From assembly GCF_001025155.1 (NCBI RefSeq), contig NZ_AP012322.1, positions 1,674,001 to 1,738,000 on the forward strand: 64,000 nucleotides of DNA, given 5' to 3'. Made by a program: the position numbers and the translations under genes. Origin of the DNA: Bifidobacterium angulatum DSM 20098 = JCM 7096. Lineage in GTDB: Bacteria; Actinomycetota; Actinomycetes; Actinomycetales; Bifidobacteriaceae. The notes under the pieces are model-generated. The model was not told the DNA's origin. It did not search any database and saw only the letters and a list, made by a program, of their open reading frames with translations. This document shows positions 1 through 8,938 of the stretch, one piece after another. Every line of letters begins with the position of its first letter. Position 1 is the stretch's first letter.

Positions 1-125
1 TTGGCGGCATGCGGCGTCTTCAGATATGCGAGACGCAACGCCTCGGAAAGAGCATCATCAAGTGTTTCAGCGTCAATACCCTGCTCCGCTGCGAGCTTAT
101 GAATTCCTGCCAGGTCCAGTTCCAT
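1..125 (-). CDS. nusA: Transcription termination/antitermination factor NusA, N-terminal fragment
   Basis: Only the first 41 codons are present; the frame runs off the left edge. The translated start (MELDLAGIHKLAAEQGID...) matches the N-terminal domain of actinobacterial NusA, which binds RNA polymerase and modulates pausing, termination and antitermination. The start ATG (123-125) is preceded on the minus strand by a strong AGGGAGGT ribosome binding site. The gene is divergent from the lipoprotein gene at 201, so promoters for both must lie in the 75-bp gap. Identification rests on a short stretch but the motif is characteristic. Confidence 0.85.
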   Translation of the reverse strand, partial: MELDLAGIHKLAAEQGIDAETLDDALSEALRLAYLKTPHAA

Positions 126-200
126 GTTCCGCAAGACCTCCCTTTAAATTATTGCGTACTAGGCTCATATGGTCATAGTTAGTGTTTATTCTACTGTTTT

Positions 201-1031
201 ATGCAGACACTTCGAGACGCTTCCCTTCATGGCACAAAGGCTCTGGCGATAGCAGCCGCCGGAGCCCTTCTTCTGTCTCTTGAGGGATGCTCGACTCCGA
301 ATCTCGAAGCACAGGTCAACGAGGCCGCCAAACCAGACACTTGTGAAAGCGCCTACGAATCCGCCGTATCCAGCAATAGCGCCATGGCAGCCGGCAGACC
401 GCTGATGAGCCGCTACCTCAACGCCCTGATCGCAGCCTCGTCCTGGTCCTCCGTGTCCGTCTCGTGCCCGGCAAGAGCCGCTGAAGGCATCGCACACGCC
501 GCACAGGCGGCTTATACGGCCCAGCAGCTCGCAGGACGCTTGGGACTCGCCGCGGCATCTGCGCCCAGCGTGGATTTCGGCGCGTTGGTCAAGCTCGATA
601 TGGACACTGACGTATTGCTCGATATCGCCTTGGAAGAGGATCGTGCGGGTTTCTCGCTTGGCGTATTGGCCGCACGTGGCGTCGATAACGCCACATTGGC
701 GGCCAGCGACGCCCATAAGACCGCAGCCCAACGTCTGGTCTCGCTCTCCGGTGCGAGCTCGGATCCACGGCAGAAAGTGTATGCCGTCGACCAGCTGATT
801 TCGCATCCGCAGACCGTTCACGACCCGGCGAATATGCTTGAGACTCCAACGCTCGCCGCCATCGAGATGAATTGCGCTCGATCCTATCTCACGGCTCTTA
901 CGGATTCGAAGCATATTTCCAAGAACACCCTTGCCTGGCTTGCCGATACGGCAAAGGCAAGGCTCTGGCATGCCTACGAGCTGGGCTATCCGCTTGTTGA
1001 CGAGGCAGTGCTATCCCAGCAATCCGAGTAG
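201..1031 (+). CDS. Putative lipoprotein of unknown function
   Basis: 276 aa. The N-terminus has a basic region, a hydrophobic stretch (about residues 13-28) and a cysteine in the context LSLEGC, which reads as a lipoprotein signal peptide cleaved before the Cys; Glu at -2 is unusual for a lipobox. The rest is an Ala-rich, probably helical extracytoplasmic domain with no motif I recognise. There is no Shine-Dalgarno sequence before the ATG; instead TATTCT (187-192) sits 8 nt upstream, so translation may be leaderless. It ends before the bidirectional terminator at 1111-1144. Membrane anchoring is inferred; the function is unknown. Confidence 0.75.
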   Translation: MQTLRDASLHGTKALAIAAAGALLLSLEGCSTPNLEAQVNEAAKPDTCESAYESAVSSNSAMAAGRPLMSRYLNALIAASSWSSVSVSCPARAAEGIAHAAQAAYTAQQLAGRLGLAAASAPSVDFGALVKLDMDTDVLLDIALEEDRAGFSLGVLAARGVDNATLAASDAHKTAAQRLVSLSGASSDPRQKVYAVDQLISHPQTVHDPANMLETPTLAAIEMNCARSYLTALTDSKHISKNTLAWLADTAKARLWHAYELGYPLVDEAVLSQQSE

Positions 1032-1110
1032 TCAGAACCGATGCACATAGACGGCACTTGTATCGCCTAAAGCGACCAAGGATGCTTTGGCGATAAGAAC
1101 CGTTACATAA

Positions 1111-1144
1111 CAGAAAACCGCAGCCGTTGGGCTGCGGTTTTCTG
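1111..1144. terminator. Bidirectional hairpin terminator
   Basis: A perfect 15-bp inverted repeat (1111-1125 and 1130-1144) with a GTTG loop. The arms carry A4 and T4 at their outer halves, so it can end both the plus-strand lipoprotein transcript and the minus-strand tRNA-Ser transcript. Confidence 0.8.
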
Positions 1145-1147
1145 TAT

Positions 1148-1236
1148 TGGCGGATAAGGCGAGATTCGAACTCGCGGAGGGGTTCGCCCTCACACGCTTT
1201 CGAGGCGTGCTCCTTAGACCGCTCGGACACTTATCC
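1148..1236 (-). tRNA. tRNA-Ser (anticodon CGA)
   Basis: A 7-bp acceptor stem (1152-1158 with 1230-1236), discriminator G, an encoded 3' CCA (1148-1150), the T-loop sequence GTTCGAATC and a long variable arm typical of serine tRNA. The anticodon loop CTCGAAA gives anticodon CGA, reading UCG codons. The terminator at 1111-1144 follows immediately on the minus strand. Confidence 0.95.
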
Positions 1237-1315
1237 ATTGTTGCAAAGCAACTTGTCTATTATGCCATAAAAAACCGATACGGCAAATCGTGTCGGACGT
1301 GTCATGTCTTTGCCC

Positions 1316-1790
1316 TACGAACACGCCTCCAGGCGGGGTGACGCCGTTCACTTGCGGATAATAGCCGGCCGACGTGTAGACGAATTCCTCGGGTATCACG
1401 CCGTCGTGAACGATCTGCTTATCGGAATAGATGTCGTTCAGATAGGCGTTCAACGCCTGCACACGCTGCTTAAGGCCTGCTTCAAGACGGTCGAACTCAT
1501 CGGATTCGATGATGCGCGGCACGGGATCATAGGGGAACAACCGATCGTGATATTCGCCGTCCTTGTATACGCCGGAACGCACACCGTTGCGGCTGAGCTC
1601 GCGATTGATCTCCTCGCGCCGGGATACCAGCTCCTTTGCCAATGTACGTGCCGCTGATTCGATCATTCGCCCGACCCCTTCCGCTCGTTCGACATTCCCG
1701 CCGTCTGGCGGTGCCTGCGATACGAACGAACGTAGAGAACCGGCGTTACCGTAAGCGGGCTTTGATGTTACGGTCTTGACACGTCGGAAA
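1316..1790 (-). pseudogene. Truncated circularly permuted ATP-grasp protein remnant
   Basis: The reading frame from the ATG at 1666 encodes a recognisable N-terminal portion of circularly permuted ATP-grasp proteins (DUF404/DUF407 type). Motifs such as DGEYHDRLFPYDPVPRII, GLKQRVQALNAYLNDIY and GVTPPGGVFV are visible. Homology stops at about residue 117 (near 1316), where the family continues for several hundred residues. Here the frame runs instead into unrelated sequence and the tRNA-Ser gene. The same frame is open upstream all the way from the truA stop codon with no canonical start other than 1666. This looks like a decayed fragment left by a deletion; expression is doubtful. Confidence 0.65.
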
Positions 1791-1840
1791 TATCCCTGAA
1801 AAACGGGAGCATCGAAGGCTCCTTGACCCCGCCTATGCCG

Positions 1841-2749
1841 TCACGGCAAGGTGCGCTTCGCCCGAATCGCCTGCGCACGAGCGGCCAGCTGATCGTCTGC
1901 CGGGTAGGCGACGTGTTCCAAGGTCAGCCCCTGCGGTGCGATCGGTCCTGTGCTGCCTTCTCGCTTGGGAACGGCCATCTTGCCTTTGAACCAGTCGAGA
2001 TCGCGCTTGTCCAACCCAACCTGCACACAGCCATTGACCAGCGAACGTACCATATTCCGGGCGAAGGCATCGGCGACGATGGTGAAGCACACCAATCCCG
2101 ATTCGAATGTCGGCACGACATACCCCTTCCCCGCCATCGGCTGGGCAATCAACGGTTGCGCCGGTACCCTCGCCCAATCCGCCTGTTTCACCTCACGGAT
2201 TGTGGTGCCTCCGGGATTGGGCGTGGCAAAGGATCCAAAATCGTGCAGCCCAATGGTCTGCGCCGCGGCAAGATTCATCGCCTCGATATCGAGATCGCCG
2301 TCGATATGCAGCACGCAGCCGCGCAGACGCGGGTCGACTTCGCTGCTTCGATCGGCGATGCGATACACATAGGTGCGTTCCAGGGCGGAGAATCTGGCGT
2401 CGAAGCCGACTGGCGCCTCGCTGATGCGATGGATGGTGATGTCGTCGGGCAGCACCCGTTGCAGACGATGTTCCAAAGCCGTCACTGCAGGCACTTTCAT
2501 ATGGCCGACCGCTCGTTCCAGTATGTCCGGCGACATGTCGATATGGCATACCTGATGGCTGGCGTGCACGCCGGTGTCGGTGCGACCGGCGACCACCAGG
2601 CGAAGCGGTTCTGACGCATCGTTCGGATCGACGCGCAGAATACGATGCAAAGCTTGTTCGATCTCCCCCTGGACCGTGCGAATATCGGGCTGTACCGCCC
2701 ATCCATAGAATCCGCCGCCGTCATATGCCAAATCAATCCGAAGTCTCAT
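1841..2749 (-). CDS. truA: tRNA pseudouridine(38-40) synthase TruA
   Basis: 302 aa. It isomerises uridines 38-40 in the anticodon stem-loop of many tRNAs to pseudouridine. The catalytic motif GRTDTGVHA (residues 55-63) contains the nucleophile Asp58, and the N-terminal DLAYDGGGFYGWAVQP region is conserved. The protein is somewhat longer than the usual 245-270 aa, consistent with an actinobacterial insertion. It lies downstream of rplQ, a common actinobacterial arrangement, but the rplQ terminator at 2887-2913 separates them. TACTAT ends 8 nt before the ATG and a weak GGGGGA is adjacent, so it may have its own, possibly leaderless, promoter. Confidence 0.95.
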   Translation of the reverse strand: MRLRIDLAYDGGGFYGWAVQPDIRTVQGEIEQALHRILRVDPNDASEPLRLVVAGRTDTGVHASHQVCHIDMSPDILERAVGHMKVPAVTALEHRLQRVLPDDITIHRISEAPVGFDARFSALERTYVYRIADRSSEVDPRLRGCVLHIDGDLDIEAMNLAAAQTIGLHDFGSFATPNPGGTTIREVKQADWARVPAQPLIAQPMAGKGYVVPTFESGLVCFTIVADAFARNMVRSLVNGCVQVGLDKRDLDWFKGKMAVPKREGSTGPIAPQGLTLEHVAYPADDQLAARAQAIRAKRTLP

Positions 2750-2886
2750 AATCCCCCATAGTACGAAATCCCTCGGCCTTCACCACCATTGGTCCCTTCA
2801 CCACCATGGACTAGACGCCATCGGTATGCCGATCCGGCTTGCCGGCAGACGCACTTGTCTACTGCATGCGCGTCGAATATGGAAAA

Positions 2887-2913
2887 GGCCGGGAATCACA
2901 CGGATTCCCGGCC
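2887..2913 (-). terminator. Rho-independent terminator after rplQ
   Basis: An 11-bp perfect GC-rich stem (2887-2897 and 2903-2913) with a 5-nt loop, followed on the minus strand by TTTTC. It ends the alpha operon just after rplQ and before truA. Confidence 0.85.
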
Positions 2914-2936
2914 CCTCAGTCAGTTATGGAACCGAC

Positions 2937-3404
2937 TCACTCAGCCTTCTCGGCCTCGTCCTTGGCTTCCTCAGCAGGAACTTCAGCTTCGGCGGCAACC
3001 TTGGTTGCGGCTTCGGCTTCCTTCACGACAGCCTTCTTCGGGCTCACCGGCTCGGTGACGAGCTCGATGATGGCCGCAGGCGCATTGTCGCCGGTACGGG
3101 AGGCGATCTTCACGATGCGGGTGTAGCCGCCTTCGCGCTGCTCCATCTGCTCAGCGATCTCAGTGAACAGCTTATGCACCACGGACTTGTTGCGGATGAC
3201 GCGCATCACGCGACGGCGGGAGTGCAGATCACCGCGCTTGGCGAAAGTGATCAGACGCTCAGCCAGCGGACGAAGACGCTTGGCCTTCGGCAGCGTGGTC
3301 GTGATACGGCCGTTCTGGAACAGGCTGGTAGCCATGTTCGCGAGCATAAGGCGCTCGTGTGCCGGGCTGGACGCCAGACGCGGGCCCTTCTTGGGTGTAG
3401 GCAT
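2937..3404 (-). CDS. rplQ: 50S ribosomal protein L17
   Basis: 155 aa. It binds 23S rRNA near the peptide exit tunnel. The first ~115 residues ([21 protein letters not shown]...) are the conserved L17 fold. Residues ~116-155 form an Ala/Glu/Lys-rich acidic tail typical of actinobacterial L17. It is the last gene of the alpha cluster, 84 nt downstream of rpoA, and is followed by the terminator at 2887-2913. A purine-rich AAAAGGAG ribosome binding site precedes the ATG. Confidence 0.97.
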   Translation of the reverse strand: MPTPKKGPRLASSPAHERLMLANMATSLFQNGRITTTLPKAKRLRPLAERLITFAKRGDLHSRRRVMRVIRNKSVVHKLFTEIAEQMEQREGGYTRIVKIASRTGDNAPAAIIELVTEPVSPKKAVVKEAEAATKVAAEAEVPAEEAKDEAEKAE

Positions 3405-3488
3405 TGTTACTCCTTTTGCCAGGCCGGTTCAGGTGGGCAAGAGCCCGAACATCCGAACCGGTCAAGCGGTTGGTCGAAGATTATGCGA

Positions 3489-4487
3489 TCACTCGTCTTC
3501 CGGGGAGAAGAAAGTGCCGCCTTCGAGATTATTGGGGTCGAAGTCGCCGAGCGGCGAAGCCTTCAGGGAAAGACCCAAGGACTGGAGCTTCTCCTTAACC
3601 TCGTCAATGGACTTCATACCGAAATTACGGATGTCGAGCAGATCCTGCTCGGTGTGGGAGACAAGCTCACCGATGGTGTGGATGCCCTCACGCTTCAGGC
3701 AGTTGTAGCTGCGCTGAGTGAGGTTCAGATCCTCAATCGGCACGGCATGCTCAGGATTGGCTTCCTCCACCACGGGAGCGGAACCAACCTCAACGCCTTC
3801 AGCCTGAACATTGAGCTCACGGCACAGACCGAAGAGCTCCACCAGGGTGGAACCGGCGGAAGCCACCGCATCACGCGGGGAAATGGCCGGCTTGGTCTCC
3901 ACGTCCAGAATGAGCTTGTCGAAATCCGTGCGCTGTTCCACACGGGTGGCTTCGACCTTGTAGCTCACCTTGAGCACCGGGGAGTAGATGGAATCAACCG
4001 GAATACGGCCGATTTCGTCAGCATCCTGCTTGTTCATCGACGCCGGCACGTAGCCACGGCCACGTTCGACGGTGAACTCGATCTCGAGTTCGCCGTCTTC
4101 GGCCAGAGTGGCGATGTGCTTATCGGGGTTGGCGATGGTTACGCCGGCAGGAGGGGTGATATCGCCAGCAGTGGCTTCACCCTTGCCGCTCTTGCGCAGG
4201 TACATCACAACAGGCTCATCGTATTCGCTGGTCAGCACGATGCCCTTGATGTTCAGCAGGATCTCGGTGACGTCTTCCTGCACGCCCGGCAGAGTGGTGA
4301 ACTCATGCAGGGCACCGGAGATACGTACCGAAGTGACAGCGGCACCCGGAATCGAGCTCAACAGGGTACGGCGCAGCGAGTTGCCAAGCGTGTAGCCGAA
4401 GCCCGGTTCAAGCGGTTCGATAGTAAAACGGGAGCGCTGAGGATTCAGCGATTCCTCGGTAAGAGTCGGACGCTGTGCAATAAGCAC
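3489..4487 (-). CDS. rpoA: DNA-directed RNA polymerase alpha subunit
   Basis: 332 aa. The alpha dimer scaffolds RNA polymerase assembly; its C-terminal domain contacts UP elements and activators. The NTD signature [17 protein letters not shown] is at about residues 29-45, and the alphaCTD helix-hairpin-helix region ([21 protein letters not shown]) begins near residue 250. A short acidic tail ends the protein. It sits directly between rpsK and rplQ with 78 nt and 84 nt gaps. The rpsD gene that separates rpsK from rpoA in many bacteria, including mycobacteria, is absent here. Confidence 0.98.
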   Translation of the reverse strand: MLIAQRPTLTEESLNPQRSRFTIEPLEPGFGYTLGNSLRRTLLSSIPGAAVTSVRISGALHEFTTLPGVQEDVTEILLNIKGIVLTSEYDEPVVMYLRKSGKGEATAGDITPPAGVTIANPDKHIATLAEDGELEIEFTVERGRGYVPASMNKQDADEIGRIPVDSIYSPVLKVSYKVEATRVEQRTDFDKLILDVETKPAISPRDAVASAGSTLVELFGLCRELNVQAEGVEVGSAPVVEEANPEHAVPIEDLNLTQRSYNCLKREGIHTIGELVSHTEQDLLDIRNFGMKSIDEVKEKLQSLGLSLKASPLGDFDPNNLEGGTFFSPEDE

Positions 4488-4565
4488 TGTGGTATCCTTT
4501 CAGCTTCTGATCGGCGGTGCACTCGCCGAACATAAGCACGTTGGATGAATATTGTCTTATAGTGC

Positions 4566-4964
4566 TCAGACGCGACGGCGCTTCGGGGGGCGAACGCCGT
4601 TGTGTGCTTGCGGGGTGACGTCGGTGATGGAACCGACTTCAAGACCTGCAGACTGCAGGGAGCGGATAGCGGTTTCACGACCGGAACCCGGGCCCTTCAC
4701 GAATACGTCGACCTTCTTGACGCCGTGTTCCATCGCCTTGCGGGCGGCGGACTCGGCAGCCATACCGGCAGCGTACGGCGTGGACTTACGGGAGCCCTTG
4801 AAACCGACGTCGCCACCGGAAGCCCAAGACACCACAGCGCCGGACGGATCGGTGATCGAGATGATCGTGTTATTAAAAGTGGACTTGATATGCGCCTGCC
4901 CGACCGGGACCGACTTACGGTCGCGGCGACGAGGCTTGCGCGCGGCTTGCTTCTGAGCTGCCAT
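4566..4964 (-). CDS. rpsK: 30S ribosomal protein S11
   Basis: 132 aa. S11 sits on the 30S platform and helps shape the mRNA exit region with S7 and S18. Conserved features include [27 protein letters not shown] and the C-terminal [12 protein letters not shown]. The N-terminal extension ([16 protein letters not shown]) is Lys/Arg-rich. It is in the alpha cluster, 82 nt after rpsM. Confidence 0.98.
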   Translation of the reverse strand: MAAQKQAARKPRRRDRKSVPVGQAHIKSTFNNTIISITDPSGAVVSWASGGDVGFKGSRKSTPYAAGMAAESAARKAMEHGVKKVDVFVKGPGSGRETAIRSLQSAGLEVGSITDVTPQAHNGVRPPKRRRV

Positions 4965-5046
4965 TGATCCTCGTTTCCTAGTAACGAATTTCTTGCAGGC
5001 CTACGCGATGAGGATCCACTCCTCGTGGCGTATGCCATGCCACCTA

Positions 5047-5424
5047 CTACTTGGTGGCCTTCTTCTTTCCGGCGACCGTGCGCTTCGGGCCCTTGCGGGT
5101 ACGAGCATTGGTCTTGGTGCGCTGACCGCGCACAGGAAGACCCTTACGGTGACGCTGGCCTTGATAGCAGTTGATCTGAATCTTACGACGGATATCGGCG
5201 TCGATCTCACGACGCAGATCGCCCTCGATCTTGAAGTTGGCTTCGAGGTAGTCACGCAGCGTGATCAGCTGCTCGTCGGTAAGATCCTTGACGCGAATAT
5301 CCGGGTTGATTCCGGTCGCAGCAAGCGTTTGCTTCGCACGAGTACGACCCACACCGAAAATGTAGGTGAGGGCGATCTCAATGCGCTTCTCGTTAGGGAT
5401 GTCGACTCCGGCAAGACGTGCCAT
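5047..5424 (-). CDS. rpsM: 30S ribosomal protein S13
   Basis: 125 aa from the ATG at 5422-5424, chosen because family members begin [14 protein letters not shown]; the frame is open further upstream but not conserved there. S13 lies in the 30S head and contacts the P-site tRNA and the A-site finger bridge to 50S. The helix-two-turn-helix region and the basic C-terminal tail ([24 protein letters not shown]) are complete. It lies 145 nt downstream of rpmJ, the largest spacing within the alpha cluster. Confidence 0.97.
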   Translation of the reverse strand: MARLAGVDIPNEKRIEIALTYIFGVGRTRAKQTLAATGINPDIRVKDLTDEQLITLRDYLEANFKIEGDLRREIDADIRRKIQINCYQGQRHRKGLPVRGQRTKTNARTRKGPKRTVAGKKKATK

Positions 5425-5569
5425 TGCGATTCCTTCTGTTCTCCGTAGGTCTTGCACCCTCTCGTCCGGTTGGACCGGCACGAGCCTACGTACTCGTGGT
5501 TCAACGTCGCTTCCCAAGGGAAGGCGCTGTGAGAAAGTGCCTTGTTACTTATGCCGCTGGGGAATCTGC

Positions 5570-5683
5570 TCAGCCCTGGCGCTGCTTGTGGCGCGGGTTG
5601 ACGCAGATCACCATGACGCGGCCGTGACGACGGATCACGCGGCAGTTTTCGCAGATCCTCTTCACACTAGGGCTGACCTTCAT
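5570..5683 (-). CDS. rpmJ: 50S ribosomal protein L36
   Basis: A 37-aa protein too small for most gene callers: [17 protein letters not shown]... to ...NPRHKQRQG. It carries the zinc-ribbon ligands Cys11, Cys14, Cys27 and His32, so it is the zinc-binding (C+) form of L36, which stabilises 23S rRNA tertiary contacts. It follows infA by 21 nt and precedes rpsM, the canonical infA-rpmJ-rpsM order. The zinc-containing form suggests that a C- paralogue, if present, would be elsewhere and zinc-regulated. Confidence 0.97.
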
Positions 5684-5704
5684 GGTTTTCCTTTACTTGT
5701 ACCT

Positions 5705-5923
5705 TTACTTATAACGGTACGTAATGCGTCCGCGAGTCAGATCGTACGGGCTCATTTCGAGCACCACGCGATCCTGCGGGAGGATGCGGATGTAATTCTT
5801 CCGCATCTTTCCGGAGATAGTGGCCAGCACGATGTGCTTGTTCTCAAGTTCAACGCGAAACATGGCGTTCGGCAGCGCTTCGACTACCTGACCTTCGACT
5901 TCAATCACACCGTCTTTTGCCAT
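5705..5923 (-). CDS. infA: Translation initiation factor IF-1
   Basis: 72 aa, the standard length. It is an OB-fold protein that binds the 30S A site during initiation with IF-2 and IF-3. The motifs [39 protein letters not shown] and [15 protein letters not shown] are intact. The gene is preceded by a 177-nt gap from adk containing a long hairpin (5995-6047), so it may be expressed separately from secY-adk. It leads the infA-rpmJ-rpsM-rpsK-rpoA-rplQ group. Confidence 0.98.
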   Translation of the reverse strand: MAKDGVIEVEGQVVEALPNAMFRVELENKHIVLATISGKMRKNYIRILPQDRVVLEMSPYDLTRGRITYRYK

Positions 5924-5994
5924 AAGCTCCAGTCCATCCTTGTGGGTGCATTACTTGACGTTTCCGAAGAAACACCAACTTGCAAGAATACACA

Positions 5995-6047
5995 GCAGGG
6001 CCCCCAAGATCACAGACGGCGTGTCTTTGCGATCTTGGGGGCCCTGC
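5995..6047. repeat. Long hairpin between adk and infA
   Basis: A perfect 17-bp inverted repeat (5995-6011 and 6031-6047) with a 19-nt loop that itself contains an AGAC/GTCT mini-stem. It lies between the adk stop and the infA start. No U-run follows on the minus strand, so it is not a clean intrinsic terminator. It could act as an attenuator, an RNA processing site or a read-through-reducing barrier. Confidence 0.6.
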
Positions 6048-6100
6048 AGCTACCGTTTACACGGTGGTTTGCCATTCCCTCTCAGGGAATTACCACCGGA

Positions 6101-6667
6101 TCAGCGCGCATCGAGCGCTTCGACGATGTTCTTCTGGATGGCGTCGATCTCGCCGACACCATCGATGGCAACCAGCTGACCACGGCTCTTATAGGTGTCC
6201 AGCAGCGGAGCGGTCTCCTTGGCATAGGTGGCAAGGCGCTTGGCAATGGCGTCCGGAGTGTCGTCGGTACGGCCCTGCTCTTCGGCACGCTTGGCGATGC
6301 GAGCCATCAGCACGTCATGGTCGGCGTCAAGGGCGACGACGGCATCAAGCGGGGTGCCCAGCTCTTCGAGCATGGCGTCAAGGGCTTCGACCTGAGCCGC
6401 GTTACGCGGATAGCCGTCGAGGATCCAGCCGTTCTTGGTGTCGTCTTGAGCCAGACGATCCTTGACGATGGAGTTGGTGAGCTCGTCAGGAACAAGCTCG
6501 CCCTTGTCCGTGTAGGCGATGACCTTAAGACCAAGCTCGGTCTTGCCTTTGATGTTGGCACGGAAGATATCGCCGGTGGAGATGGCGGGAATGCCGTAAT
6601 GCTCGGCAAGCAGAGCAGCCTGAGTACCCTTGCCAACGCCCTGGGGGCCCATAATCAGCAGACGCAT
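6101..6667 (-). CDS. adk: Adenylate kinase
   Basis: 188 aa. It catalyses ATP + AMP to 2 ADP and balances cytoplasmic adenylate pools. The P-loop GPQGVGKG is at residues 7-14, followed by the AMP-binding STGDIFRA and DGYPRN motifs. The LID region is short and lacks the zinc-binding cysteines, consistent with the ~188 aa length. It follows secY by 103 nt, the usual secY-adk pairing, although a hairpin (6707-6744) lies between them. A map (methionine aminopeptidase) gene is not found between adk and infA. Confidence 0.97.
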   Translation of the reverse strand: MRLLIMGPQGVGKGTQAALLAEHYGIPAISTGDIFRANIKGKTELGLKVIAYTDKGELVPDELTNSIVKDRLAQDDTKNGWILDGYPRNAAQVEALDAMLEELGTPLDAVVALDADHDVLMARIAKRAEEQGRTDDTPDAIAKRLATYAKETAPLLDTYKSRGQLVAIDGVGEIDAIQKNIVEALDAR

Positions 6668-6706
6668 GAGATTTCTCTTTCTATTCTGTTGGGGTGGTTA
6701 TACGTA

Positions 6707-6744
6707 ACGGAGCGCTACCGAAGTGAATTTCCGTAGCGCTCCGT
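6707..6744 (-). terminator. Hairpin between secY and adk
   Basis: A 12-bp perfect inverted repeat (6707-6718 and 6733-6744) with a 14-nt loop, located just after the secY stop. No strong U-tract follows on the minus strand, so it may attenuate rather than fully terminate secY transcription. Confidence 0.5.
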
Positions 6745-6770
6745 GGAAAGGCTAGGTCAGAGTCGACCTA

Positions 6771-8108
6771 TCACTTGCCTTCCTTATGATCGGTGTTTTC
6801 GAACAGGAAACCAGCATACTGGAACTGCTCGGTCTGAGCCTTCGCCTGGCGCAGCGTATCAAGGCCGACGCCTGCGATGATCAGGATGGTCGTACCACCG
6901 AACGGAAGCTTGGCGTTGAGGTTCAACGCCATGATCAGTACAGTCGGAATCAACGCCACGAACAGCAGGTACACGGCGCCGACGGTGTTCAGACGGTTCA
7001 TCACGTAGGTCAGGTAGCGGCTCGTGGCGCTGCCTGCACGGATACCGGGAATGAAGCCGCCGTACTGCTTCATGTTGTCGGCGGTCTCGTCCGGGTTGAA
7101 CGTGATCGACGTGTAGAAGAAGCAGAAGAACACGATCATCAGTGCATATAGCGCGATGTACCACACCGAAGTGGTGTTGGCCAGATTGGCGTTGATCCAC
7201 TTGACCCAGGACTGGTCGGAATTGCCGAACTGTGCGATCAGCGTCGGGATGGCCAGGATGGAGGAGGCGAAGATGGGCGGGATAACGCCGGACATGTTGA
7301 TCTTCAGCGGCAGGTAGGTGGAGGAGCCGCCGTACATCTTACGGCCGATCATACGGCGGGTGTACTGCACCGGGATACGGCGCTGGCACAGTTCGACGAA
7401 ATCGACGAAGATGAGGATGACCACCAGCACGGAGACCACGATGGCGAACTTGCCCCAATCGCCGTTCTTGCCGTTGGTACCGTAGCCGATCTCCCACAGC
7501 TGGGGCAGGAAGCCGGAGCAGATGGACATGAAGATCAGGACGGACATGCCCTGGCCGATGCCCTTATCGGTGATGAGCTCGGCCATCCACATGATAAGGC
7601 CGGTGCCGCCGGTCATGATCATGACCATGACCACAAGATTCCATACAGAGCCATCGGGGATCACCTGGGAGCACTGGTAGTTGAACAGTGCGCCGGAGCG
7701 AGCGGTGACGAGAATGGTGGTGGACTGCAGCACTGCAAGTCCGATGGTCAGATAACGCGTGTACTGGGTCAGCTTGGTCTCACCGGACTGGCCTTCCTTG
7801 TGCAGCGCCTCGAAGCGAGGAATCACCACACGCAACAGCTGGATGACGATGGACGCGGTGATGTACGGCATAACGCCCAGTGCGAAGATGGACAACTGGA
7901 GCATGGCGCCGCCGGAGAACAGATTGACAAGTCCGATGAAGTTCTCCTGATTGCCGGACAGCGTGGTAACGCACTTCTGCACGACCTTGTAGTCCACACC
8001 CGGGGTAGGAATGAACGAGCCAATGCGATAGATAATGATGATGAAAAGAACGAAGAGGATCTTCTTCCTCAGTTCCTTCGTCTTCAAGGCCTGGATTAAC
8101 GTCCTCAC
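6771..8108 (-). CDS. secY: Preprotein translocase subunit SecY
   Basis: 445 aa, GTG start (8106-8108) preceded by AAGGGAGGA. SecY is the protein-conducting channel of the Sec translocon in the cytoplasmic membrane, working with SecE, SecG and SecA. Around ten hydrophobic segments can be seen. The N-terminus (MRTLIQALKTKELRKKILFV) and the cytosolic loop YTRRMIGRKMYGGSSTYLPLK are characteristic. It is separated from rplO by a strong terminator (8228-8270), so it probably has its own promoter in the 8109-8227 gap; I could not assign one confidently. Confidence 0.98.
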   Translation of the reverse strand: MRTLIQALKTKELRKKILFVLFIIIIYRIGSFIPTPGVDYKVVQKCVTTLSGNQENFIGLVNLFSGGAMLQLSIFALGVMPYITASIVIQLLRVVIPRFEALHKEGQSGETKLTQYTRYLTIGLAVLQSTTILVTARSGALFNYQCSQVIPDGSVWNLVVMVMIMTGGTGLIMWMAELITDKGIGQGMSVLIFMSICSGFLPQLWEIGYGTNGKNGDWGKFAIVVSVLVVILIFVDFVELCQRRIPVQYTRRMIGRKMYGGSSTYLPLKINMSGVIPPIFASSILAIPTLIAQFGNSDQSWVKWINANLANTTSVWYIALYALMIVFFCFFYTSITFNPDETADNMKQYGGFIPGIRAGSATSRYLTYVMNRLNTVGAVYLLFVALIPTVLIMALNLNAKLPFGGTTILIIAGVGLDTLRQAKAQTEQFQYAGFLFENTDHKEGK

Positions 8109-8227
8109 CTAGATTCCTCCCTTATGGTGTTAGGCGCACAATTGACACACCACAAAACAAATGCAATTCACTAACGCACGAGCATAGTCGACAGTGTCTA
8201 CTTCGTGTGAACACATCTCACAAAAAA

Positions 8228-8270
8228 ACGAATATGGCTCCCTTGTACAAGACAAGGGAGCCATATTCGT
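8228..8270 (-). terminator. Strong Rho-independent terminator between rplO and secY
   Basis: A perfect 19-bp inverted repeat (8228-8246 and 8252-8270) with the loop ACAAG, followed on the minus strand by an uninterrupted run of T (A7 at 8222-8228 on the plus strand). This ends the spc-type transcript after rplO and makes secY a separate unit. Confidence 0.92.
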
Positions 8271-8292
8271 ATCACACTACCGAAAACTTCAA

Positions 8293-8745
8293 TCAGTCTT
8301 CGGAGATGGAACCGCCTGCGGCCTCAATCTTGGCCTTGGCGGAGGCGGAAGCCTTCACGCCCTTGAGCGTGTACTTGACGGTGGTCTCACCATCGCCAAG
8401 GACCTTCACCGGGTAGCCGTCGCGGACGGCGCCCTTGGCAACCAGATCGGCCACCGTCAGCTCGCCACCCTCCGGGAAGAACTCGGCAAGCTTGGCGATG
8501 TTGATGACCTGATATTCGGTCTTGAACGGGCTCTTGAAGCCACGCAGCTTCGGCAGGCGCATGTACAGCGGCAGCTGGCCACCTTCAAAGCCCGGACGAA
8601 CGTGCGTACGCTTGGTCTGACCCTTAGCGCCACGACCAGCGGTCTTGCCCTTGGAGCCTTCACCACGGCCCACACGAATGCGGTCCTTCTTGGCGCCCGG
8701 GGCGGGCTTCAGATCGTGCATCTGCAGAATTTCGTTATCTGCCAT
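8293..8745 (-). CDS. rplO: 50S ribosomal protein L15
   Basis: 150 aa. It is an early 50S assembly protein with an extended N-terminal tail that threads into 23S rRNA. The Gly/Lys/Arg-rich stretch [20 protein letters not shown] and the C-terminal L15 fold ([22 protein letters not shown]) are evident. It starts 2 nt after the rpmD stop, which suggests translational coupling, and is the last gene before the 8228-8270 terminator. Confidence 0.97.
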   Translation of the reverse strand: MADNEILQMHDLKPAPGAKKDRIRVGRGEGSKGKTAGRGAKGQTKRTHVRPGFEGGQLPLYMRLPKLRGFKSPFKTEYQVINIAKLAEFFPEGGELTVADLVAKGAVRDGYPVKVLGDGETTVKYTLKGVKASASAKAKIEAAGGSISED

Positions 8746-8747
8746 AA

Positions 8748-8933
8748 TCAGTCAGCCTCCTCAACGGTGACCAGGTGACGAAGCGCATTGACCATGCCGC
8801 GCACAGCCGGAGTGTCCTCGCGGACAACAGTCTGGCCGATCTTGCGCAGGCCGAGGGTCTGTGCAGTCGCACGCTGGTTCGGCTTACGGTTCACGAGACC
8901 GTGGTGCAGAGTAATCTTCAGGTTCTTAGCCAT
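8748..8933 (-). CDS. rpmD: 50S ribosomal protein L30
   Basis: 61 aa from the ATG at 8931-8933 ([20 protein letters not shown]...), matching the normal length; an upstream in-frame ATG three codons earlier is unlikely. L30 is a small ferredoxin-like protein at the 50S periphery. It is tightly packed between rpsE (5-nt gap) and rplO (2-nt gap), the canonical spc order. Confidence 0.96.
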   Translation of the reverse strand: MAKNLKITLHHGLVNRKPNQRATAQTLGLRKIGQTVVREDTPAVRGMVNALRHLVTVEEAD

Positions 8934-8938
8934 GTGAA

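Noticed and set aside
1148..1236. tRNA-Ser(CGA) as an integration site for a prophage or island
   Set aside because: No integrase or att duplication is seen near the tRNA; only a gene fragment adjoins it.
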